Counted from the stretch's first letter, positions 35,047-47,468 are shown. The stretch is DNA of 64,000 bases from Salticus scenicus (GCA_963930645.1 OZ005661.1:193911532-193975531), one strand, 5' to 3'. The notes: a model not told the origin generated them from the sequence alone. Program-made: numbers and translations.

Positions 35047-35937
35047 CCAGTAAAATGAGTAAAATTGTTTCAAATTTGAGTATGTCACATACTCAAAATA
35101 ATTCTGAAACGCAAATATACTTAAGTTGAAAAATATCATGTATTTATTATTGAGTATATTAAAATTTTCAAAAATTTGCATGGACCATCGTGAATCCCAA
35201 TTTTAACCAACATAGATTCTCATTGATGCCTTTTTTCCGCAAACCAGTATAAAACTGCCATGAAATATAATACTGGAAATTTGAAGAAAAGATTTGTATG
35301 ATTCTCCTTCTGTTTAAATTTGCTTCTATTAAAGAACTTCTTTTATACCATCATATTGGTAATGAGTTAAATAGTGAACGGATAATAACGTTAAATTATT
35401 TAAAACACAAAGAAACTGATATTTTTTTTCATTTCTTTCCTAATGAGTAATTATTATGGAAAATGCAGTCCTTATTACTGGTAATTGTTTTACAGTAAAG
35501 TATGAAATGTTTTATCCAATATCAAATTGTATTTGAGCTAATTACATAAAATCAATTTATTTTTTGAACATAGACATAAACGGATATACGTTTTAAATAT
35601 TTTCTGCAGAACTCTCCATAGTGGAATTCCCACGCTTAGGCTGTTTTAGGGATGAACGGAAAAAATTAAATATATCACCATCAAACTTCAAATATTCTAA
35701 CTTGGGGAGAAATATTTATACACCGCGTTGTACATTTCACTTTTGATTATTTAAAGAAATATTGAATAATTCAAGTTTGTATAAACGCCTGATGTTTGAA
35801 CGCTAATCTACTAAAGGTTTGTGAATTTCAGTATACACGTTAAAAATTTTCTTGATAAGTAATAAAGTTTCAGAAAATAACTCTATATTTTTTACCTTGT
35901 CATGAAGTTCCTTGATGTTATCCTCTTTTATAATGAA
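35047..35937. other. No gene recognised
   Basis: AT-rich. A small hairpin TTGAGTATG-TCA-CATACTCAA lies at about 35076-35096. Confidence 0.5.
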
Positions 35938-36090
35938 GAAAGTTCCCAAGGAATTGTGGTAGAGCGCCGGCTTCGTAATTGAAACAATGTGGGATCGGTA
36001 CTCGAGCCGGCCAAGGACCTTCGTGTACACTAATGGTGGCTGGCGCACGTAAAATCTGTCGTGGCCGCAATGTCCTCCATGTTCCCATAA
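35938..36090 (+). repeat. tRNA-derived SINE-like sequence
   Basis: GTGGTAGAGCGCCGGCTTCG resembles the A-box half of a tRNA, and GGATCGGTACTCGAG sits where a B box would be. The downstream GGTGGCTGGCGCACGTAAAA resembles the ACGTAAAAC body end of the short elements at 39660-39838 and 54303-54361. No full tRNA fold, so a SINE relic is the better call. Confidence 0.5.
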
Positions 36091-36481
36091 AAACTTATAC
36101 CTACTCTCTTAAAAAAATCCAGTGATTTTAGCTCAGACTGAGTTAATTTTCACTCCTTTCCAGTAATGAAAATGCACTTTTCCTATTGGAGTGAATTTCA
36201 TCTATCTTGCGGAGTAATTATTTTCACTCCTTTTTGATAATTCATGTTCACTACTTTTTGATAAACAATAAGCGCTCCTTATTTGAACTGAATCATTATG
36301 TTAAATGAGTGACTCCACTCCACTTCGATAAGTCGTTTTTAATTCCTTTTTTGAGTAAGAAGAAAAAATTATGTACTATTGACAGATATTTTCCCTTAAA
36401 AATCTAATTCTGATTTTAATATATCTTATAAATAAATATCTACTAAAACACCCTACCTCTACCCCCCCCCCCCCCGACACA

Positions 36482-36516
<35 letters not shown>

Positions 36517-36588
36517 AGAGGTGAAATTCGTGTTAACATTATTAACCACAATGTTTCTTTTAATAATTATAAAAGATGCTTATAACCT
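36091..36588. other. No gene recognised
   Basis: AT-rich, with several degenerate ACTCCTTTT and GAGTGA words at 36145-36350 and a poly-C, (CA)n, poly-A block at 36463-36517. Confidence 0.5.
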
Positions 36589-36592
36589 TTAA

Positions 36593-36694
36593 AGGGGTCC
36601 GGGACACTAAATTTTTGTTTTTATTCTTTATTGATGAATTGCTGTAATTATTTTTTCTGAAATTGTAGCTTTTTTGATGAAGAAGTTGAGCAAG

Positions 36695-36728
<34 letters not shown>

Positions 36729-37247
36729 TATAAAAATTTTTGATAAATTAAAAATTTTTTATATCTCATGAACTAATGGTTCAATTTACAAACTTTTTTC
36801 ACCTTTATATACAGAAAGGAATTATCTTCAATTTGACGCCAGGATTTCTGATTATAATAATAATTTTTTTAAATATTAATTTTAATTTTAATTAACTAAA
36901 GATAACTATATGCTTTGAAAATAACTGAAAACAGATGATGCTTAAAAAATTAAGGGTAAGTACTGTTTTATTTTTCGATCTCAATAAGTTTTTTGAAATT
37001 ACCTACCTAATAACTCGCTTATCTATGTTATTGTAAATGTTTTTCACGTACTGTACTAAAAACGATCGGTACTTACGTATTCACTGCATGTCATTTTACG
37101 AAGTGAAGTATAATCTGCACAAGTTTATCATACTTTTTTATCGTTTAACACTGTTTATGTAATTTTTTATCATATAAGTTTGTAATAATAACAAGTTTAT
37201 CATAGTGCCGAATAACTGCTGGCATGCGGTTAATACAAAAATGCCAT

Positions 37248-37292
<45 letters not shown>

Positions 37293-38196
37293 TATAATAT
37301 TACTAAATGTATATACTTACAATTGAATTTTTAATGCTTGCAAATTTTCTAAATTTTATTATGATAAATTTCTAAATTTTGCATCTGTACCTTACCTTAA
37401 CAATAATTTTTAGATTTCTGGTAAAATATAATAAAAAAAATAATAAAGTAAAGTATACGATAAATCAATACAAATGTTAATTTTTTTAAAGCATACATGT
37501 AGTATGCACAGACATTCTTTAAAAATCAGGATTGTATTTTCAGCATGACAGGAAATAATAAAAAAAAACTTACTGTTATTGTTTACATAAGAACAATCCA
37601 CAATTTGCTAATTAATATTTCAAATGAATAAAAAATGTAATTTAAATCTGTGTATTGAAATTTCATTATTATGCTATGACACATTAAGAAAGCTGTTTTA
37701 TATCTAATTAGTGAAAATTAATTAAAAACTTTATTGTTTTCAAATTTTAGAGATGCACCATATTCTGATTTTTACATATATATATATACACTATATATTA
37801 AGTTTCACTTCTATATTACATTATATTTGGGCATATATAGAAGAGGCATTCATTCAATATTTTAAGACTATATTACAATAAATTTAAAAATAATCCTGTA
37901 AAAAATAAAAAATAAAATAAAATGAATTTCATTAAAAAAAAGAAAAAGAAAAGAAAAGAAAAAAAGCTGTTACATTTTAAATTCTTATATATTTATATAT
38001 ATATTTATTTATTTAGAAATGCTTTTTTTTCTCTCACTCCCCCATCTTTATTTTTTTTTTTTTAACTGATCTTCAACGAAATGAACAATAACAATGTATT
38101 TTAATGAAATTTGAATATATTTTTTACCTTTTTTAAAGCTAGGAAAAAAAGAAAAAAATAAAGAGGGGGGGGAGTGAGAGAGAAAAAAAAACAAAC

Positions 38197-38234
<38 letters not shown>

Positions 38235-39482
38235 AAGATGATCTATTAAGCATAGTAGAAGCCAAGCAACAGATACTAGATCACTGAAACACCAATATAT
38301 ATTTTTTAAGAATTTAAAATGTAACAGTTTTTTTTTTCTTTAAAAAAAAAAAAAAAAAAAACATGAGACTTATTGTAATACCAAATAATCTTAAAATATT
38401 GAATGAATGCCTTTTCGATATATGCCCAAATAAAATGTAATATAGAAGTGAAACTTAATATATAGTGTATATATATATATATATATGTAAAAATCAGAAT
38501 ATGGTACATCTCTAAAATTTGAAAACAATAAAGTTTTTAATTAATTTTCACTAATTAAATATAAAACAGCTTTCTTAATCAGTCATAGCATAATAATGAA
38601 ATTTCAATACACAGATTTAAATTACAATTTTTACTAATTTGAAATATTAATTAGCAAATTGTGGATTGTTCTTATGTAAACAATAATAGTAAGTTTTTTT
38701 TATTATTTCCTGTCATGCCGAAAATACAATCCTGATTTTTAAAGGATGTCTGTGCATACTACATGTATGCTTTAAAAATATTAACATTTGTATTGGTTTA
38801 TCATATACTTTATTTATTTTTTTTATTATTATATTTTACCAGAAATCTAAAAATTATTGTTAAGGTAAGGTACAGATGCAAAATTTAGAAATTTATCATA
38901 ATAAAATTTAGAAAATTTGCATTCACTAAAATAATTCAATTGTATGTATGTACATTTAGTAATATTATAATTGAAAAAAAAAATGTATATATTTAAAACA
39001 TGGCATTTTCGTATTAACCCCATGCCAGCAGTTATTCGGCAATATGATAAACCTGTTATTGTTACAAACTTATATGATAAAAAATTACACAAACAGTGTT
39101 AAACGATAAAAAAGTATGATAAACTTGTGCAGATTATACTTCACTTCGTAAAATGACATGCAGTGAATACGTAAGTACCGATCGTTTTTAGTACAGTACA
39201 TGAAAAACATTTACAATACCATAGATAAGCGAGTTATTAGGTAGGTAATTTCGAAAAACTTATTGAGATCGAAAAATAAAACAGTACTTACCCTTAATTC
39301 TTTAAGCATCATCTGTTTTCAGTTATTTTCAAAGCGTTTAGTTATCTTTAGATATTTTCAAATCTTATAAGCACGCCAGCACGAGCACGGGATCGCAGGC
39401 AGCCATTTTGAATCTCTGGATCTCGCTCCAAAATATCACATGACTTAATCGGTCCAATGAAAAGGCTCTCAATTCACCCCCT
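36593..39482. mobile_element. TTAA-flanked element containing a long inverted repeat (about 2.9 kb)
   Basis: TTAA stands at both borders (36589-36592 and 39483-39486), and both ends read AGGGG inward (AGGGGTCCGGGACAC and AGGGGGTGAATTGAG). TTAA duplications are typical of piggyBac and Kolobok transposons, but the shared terminus is only five bases, so the border assignment is tentative. Most of the interior is the inverted repeat listed separately. Confidence 0.4.
36893..39355. repeat. Long inverted repeat, arms about 1.2 kb, loop under 100 bp
   Basis: The left arm (36893-38063) is matched in reverse by the right arm (38144-39355). Long near-identical stretches include AACAGATGATGCTTAA, AAACGATCGGTACTTACGTA, AAGTATAATCTGCACAAG, GAATAACTGCTGGCATG and AGTTTCACTTCTATATTACA. 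Poly-A, (TA)n and other simple tracts vary in length between the arms. Transcription in either direction would give a hairpin RNA of over 1 kb. No coding frame is conserved across the arms. Confidence 0.9.
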
Positions 39483-39659
39483 TTAAAGATTTTTCCTGTT
39501 CGACCTCGAAATGTAGTGCTTTGCTCTTTCACCCCGACAGAGAGAATATTTGGAACCAGTTTTTTTTCGGAAATTGTCAGTTTCTGATAAAACAGATACT
39601 CAGAAAAGATGAATGTCATTGTGAAATATTACGTTCCTATATGGAGTGATTAATTCATT

Positions 39660-39838
39660 CTTTGAAATTAAGCGTGTATGGGGGTCACCGAAGCGGGAGA
39701 GCCATCCCTTCTGTAGAGGATCAAAATTCTGATGGCATGTCTCCGGTCCACCTCTAGGGGTGTGTCCCAGACCGTTGCCAATCGCCCATCTGCGCAGCAC
39801 TATTGCGACGTAAAACAAAACCATCCATCCCAAGGAAT
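39660..39838 (+). repeat. SINE-like element with (CATC)n tail
   Basis: A GC-rich block ends in a body segment GCACTATTGCGACGTAAAAC followed by the tail CCATCCATCC. The 59-bp insertion at 54303-54361 is the same tail region in reverse. The 5' half (GGGAGAGCCATCCC ... GATCAAAATTCTGATGG) is a weak tRNA-like head. No target duplication was found here. Confidence 0.5.
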
Positions 39839-41298
39839 TGTTAACTAGAAACATAAAAAAAAATATTCGATTGCAGTCAACAGGATGCCTTTATTAAGAA
39901 CACTTTCCAAAAATATCAAGGATAAATATTTCCAAAAAATAATACAGAGCGCTGTACAACTTTTAATGCTGATGCAAATAACCCAAGGTTAAACGTTGAG
40001 ATTGTCGAATAAGATGAGGGAGAGACCGAATGTAATTGCGACTTAGCTATACGATTATTGGAGCAGATCTGTGTTCCCGTCACAAGAAAAGCTCTCAGAT
40101 GTCTGAACTAAAAAGTTAATATTCAGGAAAAAAAAGAAGAAACAGCCAAATTTTAATGTCAAATACTTTCTTTGTTTCCCGAATAAAAATATATAAATAT
40201 TTTGAATTCAAAAGTTTGTTATAAAAACATATAGCCAATTGTTTTGCCAAGAGAATAATTTAGACGAATCAAAAATTATTGCATCTAATGATTGCATTAT
40301 AATTATAATTTAGAAACTTAATCTTTTTTTTTTTTTTATATGATATTAATTGACAATGATTTCTAAATTTAGCTATAATGAAATTAAACTTGTGCAATAT
40401 TATTTGACGCTGAGTTTTCTAAAAGAGTAATTTATTTAATAAATAATACTCTTAACTGTCAGTTAGTTGATTTTTGATGGATAATATCATTAACCGTAAA
40501 AGATTTAAATTGCATCAGTTAATGATTTTTATTCAACAAACAGAGTAATAAATCTACACTTAATTATCTGAGCTTAACTTAAAATACAAATTGTGCTTTT
40601 CAATAAGTATTACTTATAATATTAAAAGAATGTTTGTATTATTCATTTAAATGAATTGAATGAACTGATATTATTTAGCTGATAATTTGGTATTTAATAA
40701 ATTTCGAATAAAAATTAGATATATTTGAATAATATGTGAATAACTTCCTCACAGACCTCACACAAAAATAATAGGACTACAAAATACAAATAATCAATTA
40801 CTCTATAAAAATAATCTCAGGTAAAACACATTAAATACCTTTAAGCGTTTATTAAGATAATTCCATTTTTAATAATGAAATTTAATGAGATATTTTCATA
40901 ACGAACCAAATTGACATGAAATTGAAATATAATATTCTGAATCCTTATATATTTTGTTTCTACTTTCGAAATTAAAAATAAAAGTCATTTAAATTTCCCG
41001 TCTTTTTAACGACAATAAATACAGTTTAGATAAATTTTATAAATTTCATTAAATACGGGAAAGCACGTCTAAGAGACGTCTAAATGCAGCAAAAGATTTG
41101 CATATAAAATAGCTCGCATTAAGAATTTAAATTATTTCGTTATTTTCCCTTTCTTGGATCTATATCTATTAAACACTTGCTTCATTTCAAAACGAATGAA
41201 AAACGCTTAAAATTTGATATGAGTTATTTATCGTAAATATCAATATGTCGTATTTTTCATAGATATTTGTTTATTTTATTTTAAATGCAAGCTTTATT
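39839..41298. other. No gene recognised
   Basis: About 1.4 kb of AT-rich sequence in which I see no gene, repeat unit or inverted repeat. Confidence 0.5.
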
Positions 41299-42885
41299 AC
41301 TTTCTCTTACCCATGGGGTCGAGAAAGTATTGTTTTAGGGTCACATTTTCGAACGAGAGTTTTTGATATATTTACATGCTCTGAGGTCCACTGAATACGA
41401 AAATCATATTTTTATCAAGTGGTCTGTGTGTTTGTCTGTTTGTATCTGTGTCTGCCTGTGTGTCTGTTATCAGCATATCTCAAGAACAAACAGTAGCGGA
41501 AATTCTAAACTTGGTATTTTAAATGTGTATATTATAGGAGTGTTACAGTAAGCTTTTCGTTGAGATGAAGCAAATGGTTCGTGTACAGGAACACTCAAAA
41601 TTATTCAAATACTACATTACGTCTATGGGGAAAATTGCAGATAAGTAGAGTTTAACATCTATAGACTGCACTAAACGAAATGAAACGAATATATGTGGGT
41701 CATTGCCAACATAAGGGGTAGAAACCATGTCCCTTAGCCCTCAAAAATAGAAAATATTTTCAATCAGAAAAAAATTTACAACTAGGCTATTTCTTACGAT
41801 TTTCTCTAGTTGAATATTATTATAAAAGTTTTTAATGTTATTTATTTTTCTTAGAACTCGATCGATAAAACCTGGAATGTCCACTCCGTGGACTGTCCCC
41901 AAGGGAAGTCTGCAGAATATAACATTATTTTCAAGCTTAATATTAATGTTTTTTAATTACATTTTGATTTAAGCAGGACATAATTATCCTTAAAAATATA
42001 TTTATTAAATTTTAGAGTTATAAAATGAATCTTGTTTTTTTAATTAATTTGTAACAAATGTCCCTAATAAAATGCGTCCACTCCGTGGACAACTATTTAA
42101 TTTCCCATAAAGTTCAGTAGATGGCACTGTCTGTCACCAGTGTGTAACTGAGAAGAAAGAGGGGGAAGCCATCTTTGTTTTTACCTACATGTGCTGAACT
42201 CAATGCTTTATTTCGTTCTGTTAAAATAGATTTCATCTGTGATACCTCTGTTTGGCTATCTCATCAGTCCACTCCGTGGTCAGAAGTATACAAGTAATTA
42301 TAAGGATTATTTATTATCTAATTATTATTACAATTAATGATTATAAGACTTAATTCAACACTAAAGTTAAATTGTTCCTGACGTTGTTGCTTTGTTCCTT
42401 AAAATTCAAAATCAGACATTCTGTCCACTCCGTGGACTTCCACTCCGTGGACATCATTTGATCAAAATGAATAATTTTCTGAATAATTTTTCTTTGGCGT
42501 TTTTGACGTAGTAGTTTATTCCTGTTTTAATATTTCTCTTCATGGTTTAAATGTAACAACAGAATTCGTATTAATATAATTTTAAGAACAGTTTTATGAG
42601 TGTTGTTTACAGAGTAATGCAAAAGGATAATGTATACTATATGTCCTTTTTTTTTTTTTTTTTTTTTTCTTTTTAATTTTAAAGGTAAAATGTAGAAAAG
42701 GTGACATAACACTTTAGAAAAATAATTGCAAAAATATAATTAAATTTAGTTTCAGAAGAAAAAATAAATAAAAATATTTTTTGTTTTACAGCAAAACTAA
42801 AATTGTTTTGTGTTTTTATTAATTGAATAACTTTTTTTTTATATATATATATAAAAACAATACTTAAAATATATATTTATTTTAT

Positions 42886-43248
42886 TTGCAGAAATTTATT
42901 ATGCTGTTCAAGAAAAATGGAAATTCGCATGTAACCCAATGCAGAACAAACAAATGTGCACAAACCTTCGCTCAAACTCAGTCAAAAAGAAAATTAGGTG
43001 GAGTTGAAAATCAAAAAGATAAGAAAAATAACAAGAAAAGGAAACTTCCCAGCCAAACTACAGAAAAACGTAAAGAACAAAAAAGAAAAAGTATGCAGAG
43101 AGCAAGAGACAGACTAATGCTCCTATTACACACAACACGTTTTCACACAACTTTTGAGATAATTGTAAATTTGGCTCAAATCACGTCAATGCCCAGTGTA
43201 GTAGGAATTGGGAATACGATCAATTTTTTCTGGCAAGTCAGACTGTGA
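42886..43248 (+). pseudogene. Lysine-rich coding remnant in the GTCCACTCC transposon
   Basis: A 120-codon frame lies just after a plausible splice acceptor (TTTATTTGCAG). It is rich in K, R and Q, with K-R-K-L, K-K-R-K-L-P and R-K-E-Q-K-R-K stretches, and has no recognisable domain. Its overlap with the element and its composition suggest a DNA-binding part of an element-encoded protein, or simply a purine-rich tract. Confidence that it is a real exon is low. Confidence 0.25.
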
Positions 43249-43281
43249 AAAACCAGTGAGAAGAAAGCTCTTTATGTACCG

Positions 43282-43318
43282 ATAGAAATCCTTCAGTAAA
43301 CTACTAAAGGATTTCTAT
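43282..43318. repeat. Short perfect hairpin flanked by ATGTACCGA
   Basis: ATAGAAATCCTT and AAGGATTTCTAT form 12-bp perfect arms around a 13-base loop. ATGTACCGA occurs overlapping the left edge and again at the right edge (about 43274 and 43317), which looks like a very small insertion or local duplication. Confidence 0.6.
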
Positions 43319-43723
43319 GTACCGAGAAATGACAGCGCCGGCGGGAATTCATTCACCGTTTTCCTCTTCGCTCTCCCATGTCGTCCCAGTTAAAACAGAG
43401 ATAAATAGGTGTGCCTTGACATGTACTGTACACCGTGTAAACCAGTTTTTCGAACAATTTTTGATTCAACTATTGTAATCTTCTTTCGGTTTACAGCTTT
43501 CGAAAATTGGAGCAAAAATTGGATGAAATAAAAGTCGCGTGAAACATCTTTGTGTATAATAAGAGCATAAGAAATGATCCCGCAAGACATGAAGAAGGAA
43601 AAGCTAAAGAAAGATAAATATATCACAGAAGGAAGAATACTGTAGTTAAAATGTTTGAACAAATGAAATGAAGTGTTAGGAAAAAATGGAAAAACCAAAA
43701 CAGAAATCAAAGGGAGAGATTGA

Positions 43724-44314
43724 AGAAACAGAATAATCTTTGAAGAACATCTCAGAGATGATACACCTCCTGAGACACCTCGTTCAGCAGCCATAAACAT
43801 CACACTACCACAAATTAATCCATCTCTGAAAACAAAACCATCTGTATCATCATCTAGCAGACTAGAAAGTGGAAGAAAAAGGTGGAAAAAGAACAGTGAA
43901 AGGCTTTGTGAAGAAAACAAAAAATTGGTTAGGAAGCTTGAAAAACACAAAAAGCATGTGCAAAGATCTAAGGATGTGAAGTCAAAAAATAATACTACTG
44001 ATTCTGAAAAACCCAAGAGAAAAGTGAAAAAAATTATCACAGAAGCAAATTCAAAAGAAATTGAGAAATGTATTATTTTTGGCGAGGTTATAAAAAAGCC
44101 AATAAAAGAAAGTTTTAAAGGCGCAAAATCAAAGAAGAAACTTAAAGAAATCTTCGAAGTTTTAACAGGAAAAATAGCAAGGAAATACAAGTGTCTTCAA
44201 CATATTAGATCAATCAGATTAAAAAAAAAAAAAAAAAAAAAAAAAGAAAGAAAGAATATGCGGAACCAACAATTATTTTCCTGTTATTTTCATTTTTCAA
44301 AAGAATTAAAGTAA
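43724..44314 (+). pseudogene. Decayed coiled-coil/basic protein frame in the GTCCACTCC transposon
   Basis: Open for about 197 codons, with a methionine only at 43925. It contains T-P-P-E-T-P-R-S, then R-K-R-W-K-K-N-S-E-R-L-C-E-E-N-K-K-L with heptad-like leucines (coiled coil likely), and then a conserved-looking F-G-E-V-I-K-K-P-I-K-E and G-K-I-A-R-K-Y-K-C-L segment. I have the impression that such proteins, with a coiled coil followed by an F-x-x-V motif, are common as unnamed transposon proteins in invertebrates, but I cannot name the family. Just upstream (43680-43740), an R-K-K-W-K-N-Q-N-R-N-Q-R-E-R-L-K-K-Q segment continues the protein in another frame, so the copy is frameshifted. The frame runs into poly-A at 44220, and no transposase catalytic domain follows. 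Confidence 0.4.
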
Positions 44315-45243
44315 AAATATTTGTTGATTATTTTCTAAAACACAAGTAAAACAATAAGGATGAAAAGATACAGCTGCAAAATAACTTTCAGGTTTGGATA
44401 TTTATAAGTGTCCACTCCGTGGTCAATGATGTCCGCTCCGTTGACACATTAATTTTGAAATTAATTAATTACCAACCAAAAAATAGCTAACGAGATAGCT
44501 CATCAAGTAATTTAGATTCATAGTTGTCAAAAAGGAATTAAGGAATTTTTTCAAATTTTTTTGGTAAAATTTTTATATTTTCAAATTAGTCTTCGTTTTC
44601 TACCCTTTAGATTGGCAATCACCCATGTATATTTTTTGTAATAGAGATAGTCAAGTGGAAAAAAATTTTTTGTATGTAGGAGCCTAGCTCCTTTCCCTGC
44701 GGAGAAGTCCCCCCTCGAAGGGAGTAAATTTTCATGATGGGTATCTTTCAAAAGAGCTCGCCAATACCTTTAAAACGAATGGTTGAACCATCGATCTGCG
44801 ATAATTTAAAATAAAGCTATTGAATTTTTTCATTTTTATCAAAAAAAAAAAAAAAAAAAACAGGAATATTGAGAATAAATTCAACTTTTTTTTAAAAAAT
44901 ATATATTTAGTGTTATACTACTTCTTTAATATGGAAATCGTCTGTATTATCATAAAAGATAATTTGTTTAAATATCAATTTTAATAAATTATTTTTTAAA
45001 AACAGAATTATTTTTTAATAACGAAATTAAATTCTATATACGTAGGTGTATTAATGAAATGGGGGATAGAGGGGGGCACCCTCTCACAGAACTTATTATC
45101 ATATAAAACTCTTCCGAAGCGTAATTTGACTTGTTTAACGCAAGTTCGCATAACAGTACTCGTTATCTTACCTCTAAATCTCCAACCTGTATTTATAGTA
45201 TTAAATGTCAGGGTAAGAGAAAGTCGTGTAAGTGACACACCAG

Positions 45244-45474
45244 ATTATTTTTTATTTCATTTTGGAATTACAATATGGCAGTTTTTTTTCGTTCAATTTT
45301 TCATATTGTGTATGTATATAACTGTGTATAATTATGTATGTGGTCTTTCATTCCATTTTATACAGATAAATTTCTGAAGAATGCTTATTAATTTCGCAAT
45401 TTATGTAAAAACTTATCTTAAGTCTAAAACACATTTAGAAATTTTAAGGTATGTTTTGTCGAAAAACAAAGAAG

Positions 45475-45508
<34 letters not shown>

Positions 45509-46173
45509 TAAATAACAGATATCGTAATAAAATTTAATCTGAAAATTTAGCTATTAATAGAACTAAAACAATAACAGCTCACTAAAATATAGAACTGAAG
45601 TTAACATAGAGGAAATAATTACACAAAAAGTTGCGATATAGATTAAGAATCAATGAGTTACGATAGTAACTTAAAATACTTACGCCGACCTGAATGATAA
45701 TAAAAAAGACCATTAAACTTATGAGAGGGAAAACAAATAATAAATCACAGAAATAATTGGATGAAAATGCTTAAACTTAGAAGCGTAAGGGGTGCATACT
45801 TCATAAAGCTTTGAAAGCTGCAACGATTTCGTAAAACGATATTGCTAATCATAGCAATTTATATCATTTCACACCCCGATCGAAGCAGCAAGAACCATAA
45901 AGAATTAGAAATAAAGTGAAATATTAAATTAAAACAAGGATTAAATAAAGATTAAATATAAACTTAATGGAAACGAAAGTGATAACATGAATGAAGCAGA
46001 GCAACCACATGTATAACATTTAACACCAACTGGAGAAAAGGATAATGCCAAAACCTAAATTGAAGTAAAATAAAACTCGACAGATATCGATTAATCGAAT
46101 ATACTTCAGAGTATTTTCATTAAAGATAAAATACACAGAGTAAATATTAAATGATAAAGTTAAAATATATATA
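45244..46173. other. No gene recognised
   Basis: AT-rich; (TA)n interrupted runs at about 45475-45510. No coding signal. Confidence 0.5.
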
Positions 46174-46175
46174 TA

Positions 46176-47086
46176 GGGGAGAACCGTGTATTATGGACCA
46201 TCGTATAATACGGACATCAGGAAATTTGTATGTTCAACACTTGATGGTGAAACAAGTGAATATTATTGTTACTTTTGTGAATATTATTGTTACACAAACT
46301 ATGGAGTGGCTTCTACGTGCATACCTGTATTTGAAAGATTATTAAATTGAGTTTTCGTTTTATATGATCATCCATGTAACAAGTATGTTAAAATGGAAGT
46401 ATTACTTTCTGCTGTTAGGTAATTGTAATATAATTTTCGCGTTAATAGTAGCAAATGTACTTATTTTATGAACAATTTAGATATCCGTTTCATGGGCATC
46501 AATTTGCAAAGCAATTTTTTATTGGAAAACACGTTGCTCTGTTTACGCGTGTAATATGAACTATGCTGTGTTGTGTAATATGGTCCATAATAAAAACAGA
46601 GATATTTTGTTAATGCTCGGCGTAGATCTGGCGCATACTCAAAACCTTGAGGCCATAGAATAGGCCAGGGAAGCAGGGGCAATCAAATTATCACTTCTTT
46701 CGCACACTACCCATTTGATATAACCTTTAGACCTCCCTTTTTTTTCGTCCATTTCTACTATTCCCAAGAGATGTACAAGTGTTTGAGGGAACATGCTGAA
46801 CAGTCTGTTTCACAATTCCAAGCGCGTCAACTGTTGGGGAACGGGAAGAACCACTATGGACCACTTGGTCCATATTACACGAACAAGTGTGTAATATGGA
46901 CCACCGATACATAAATAAAATAATAATTTCCTGCAATTATTAATAGTTCCCAGAGTACTTTACCAAGATTTAACTATGCAACTATACCATTGTAATGAGC
47001 TGCCAACAAATTATATCTTTTTAATTTAATAATTTCAGTTTTATGAGCATTCTTGCTTAGGGGGTCCATAAAACACGCTTCTCCCC
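46176..47086. mobile_element. TA-flanked element with GTGTAATATGGACC words (911 bp)
   Basis: Terminal inverted repeats GGGGAGAACCGTGTATTATG and, reversed, GGGGAGAAGCGTGTTTTATG both continue into GACC, with TA directly outside each (46174-46175, 47087-47088). The word GTGTAATATGGACC or a close variant appears at 46186, 46202, 46548, 46573, 46867 (reversed), 46889 and 47061 (reversed). The pair at 46867-46902 forms a 14-bp perfect hairpin with an 8-base loop. It has no transposase frame. Its end structure parallels that of the 24229-27765 element. Confidence 0.75.
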
Positions 47087-47428
47087 TATATATGTTTTTT
47101 TTTTCAAGTTTTTTTTTTTTTTTTTTTTTTTTGGGGGGGGGGGAGGGGGGTTAATAAATGTTGTATACTATTTGATTCAAAACTGAATCTATCCATATTA
47201 TACAGTATGTAACTTTACTGACAAAGGACCGATAAAAAATAGATTTCAAAACAAATGTATTATTACATCAATCTTGTTACCACACTCAGTTTCAGTGCTT
47301 CGTTCTTTCTTTCTTTTTTTTAACATCTTCTAATCATTTTCCATATGCCATTTCAGATCCGTTTTTCTACTCTCATTTTTCTTCTTTCGTGAATGTAAAC
47401 TTTCAATTTTACCTTTAAACCTTTTTAC

Positions 47429-47468
<40 letters not shown>

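Larger units (their letters stand above)
41697..44624. mobile_element. DNA transposon with seven GTCCACTCCGTGGAC palindromes (2928 bp)
   Basis: Imperfect 28-bp terminal inverted repeats start GGGTCATTGCCAA (left) and GGGTGATTGCCAA (right, reversed), and both go on to GGGTAGAAA. ATGT flanks both ends (41693-41696, 44625-44628), a possible 4-bp target duplication. The palindrome GTCCAC-TCC-GTGGAC or a one- or two-base variant occurs at 41879, 42076, 42267, 42423 and 42440 near the left end and at 44410 and 44431 near the right. The interior has lysine-rich coding remnants. I cannot place it in a named superfamily. Confidence 0.75.
41299..45243 (-). mobile_element. Family H element split by a DNA transposon
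   Basis: The 3' part (41299-41696) starts, on the minus strand, from hairpin ACTTTCTCTTACCC ... GGTCGAGAAAGT (41299-41328) and carries the TGTCTG/TGTGTC microsatellite and CAGCATATCTCAAGAACAAA. The 5' part (44629-45243) ends CTGGTGTGTCACTTACACGA followed by CTTTCTCTTACC. The 5' ACTTTCTCTTACC is the exact inverse of the GGTAAGAGAAAGT at the 3' end. Rejoining the two parts across the insertion restores the order seen at 58.6-59.3 kb. Confidence 0.75.

Noticed and set aside
43390..44190. 266-codon open frame on the minus strand, rich in F, S and L
   Set aside because: It is antisense to the lysine-rich transposon frame; poly-K/E codons read backwards give F, L and S runs.
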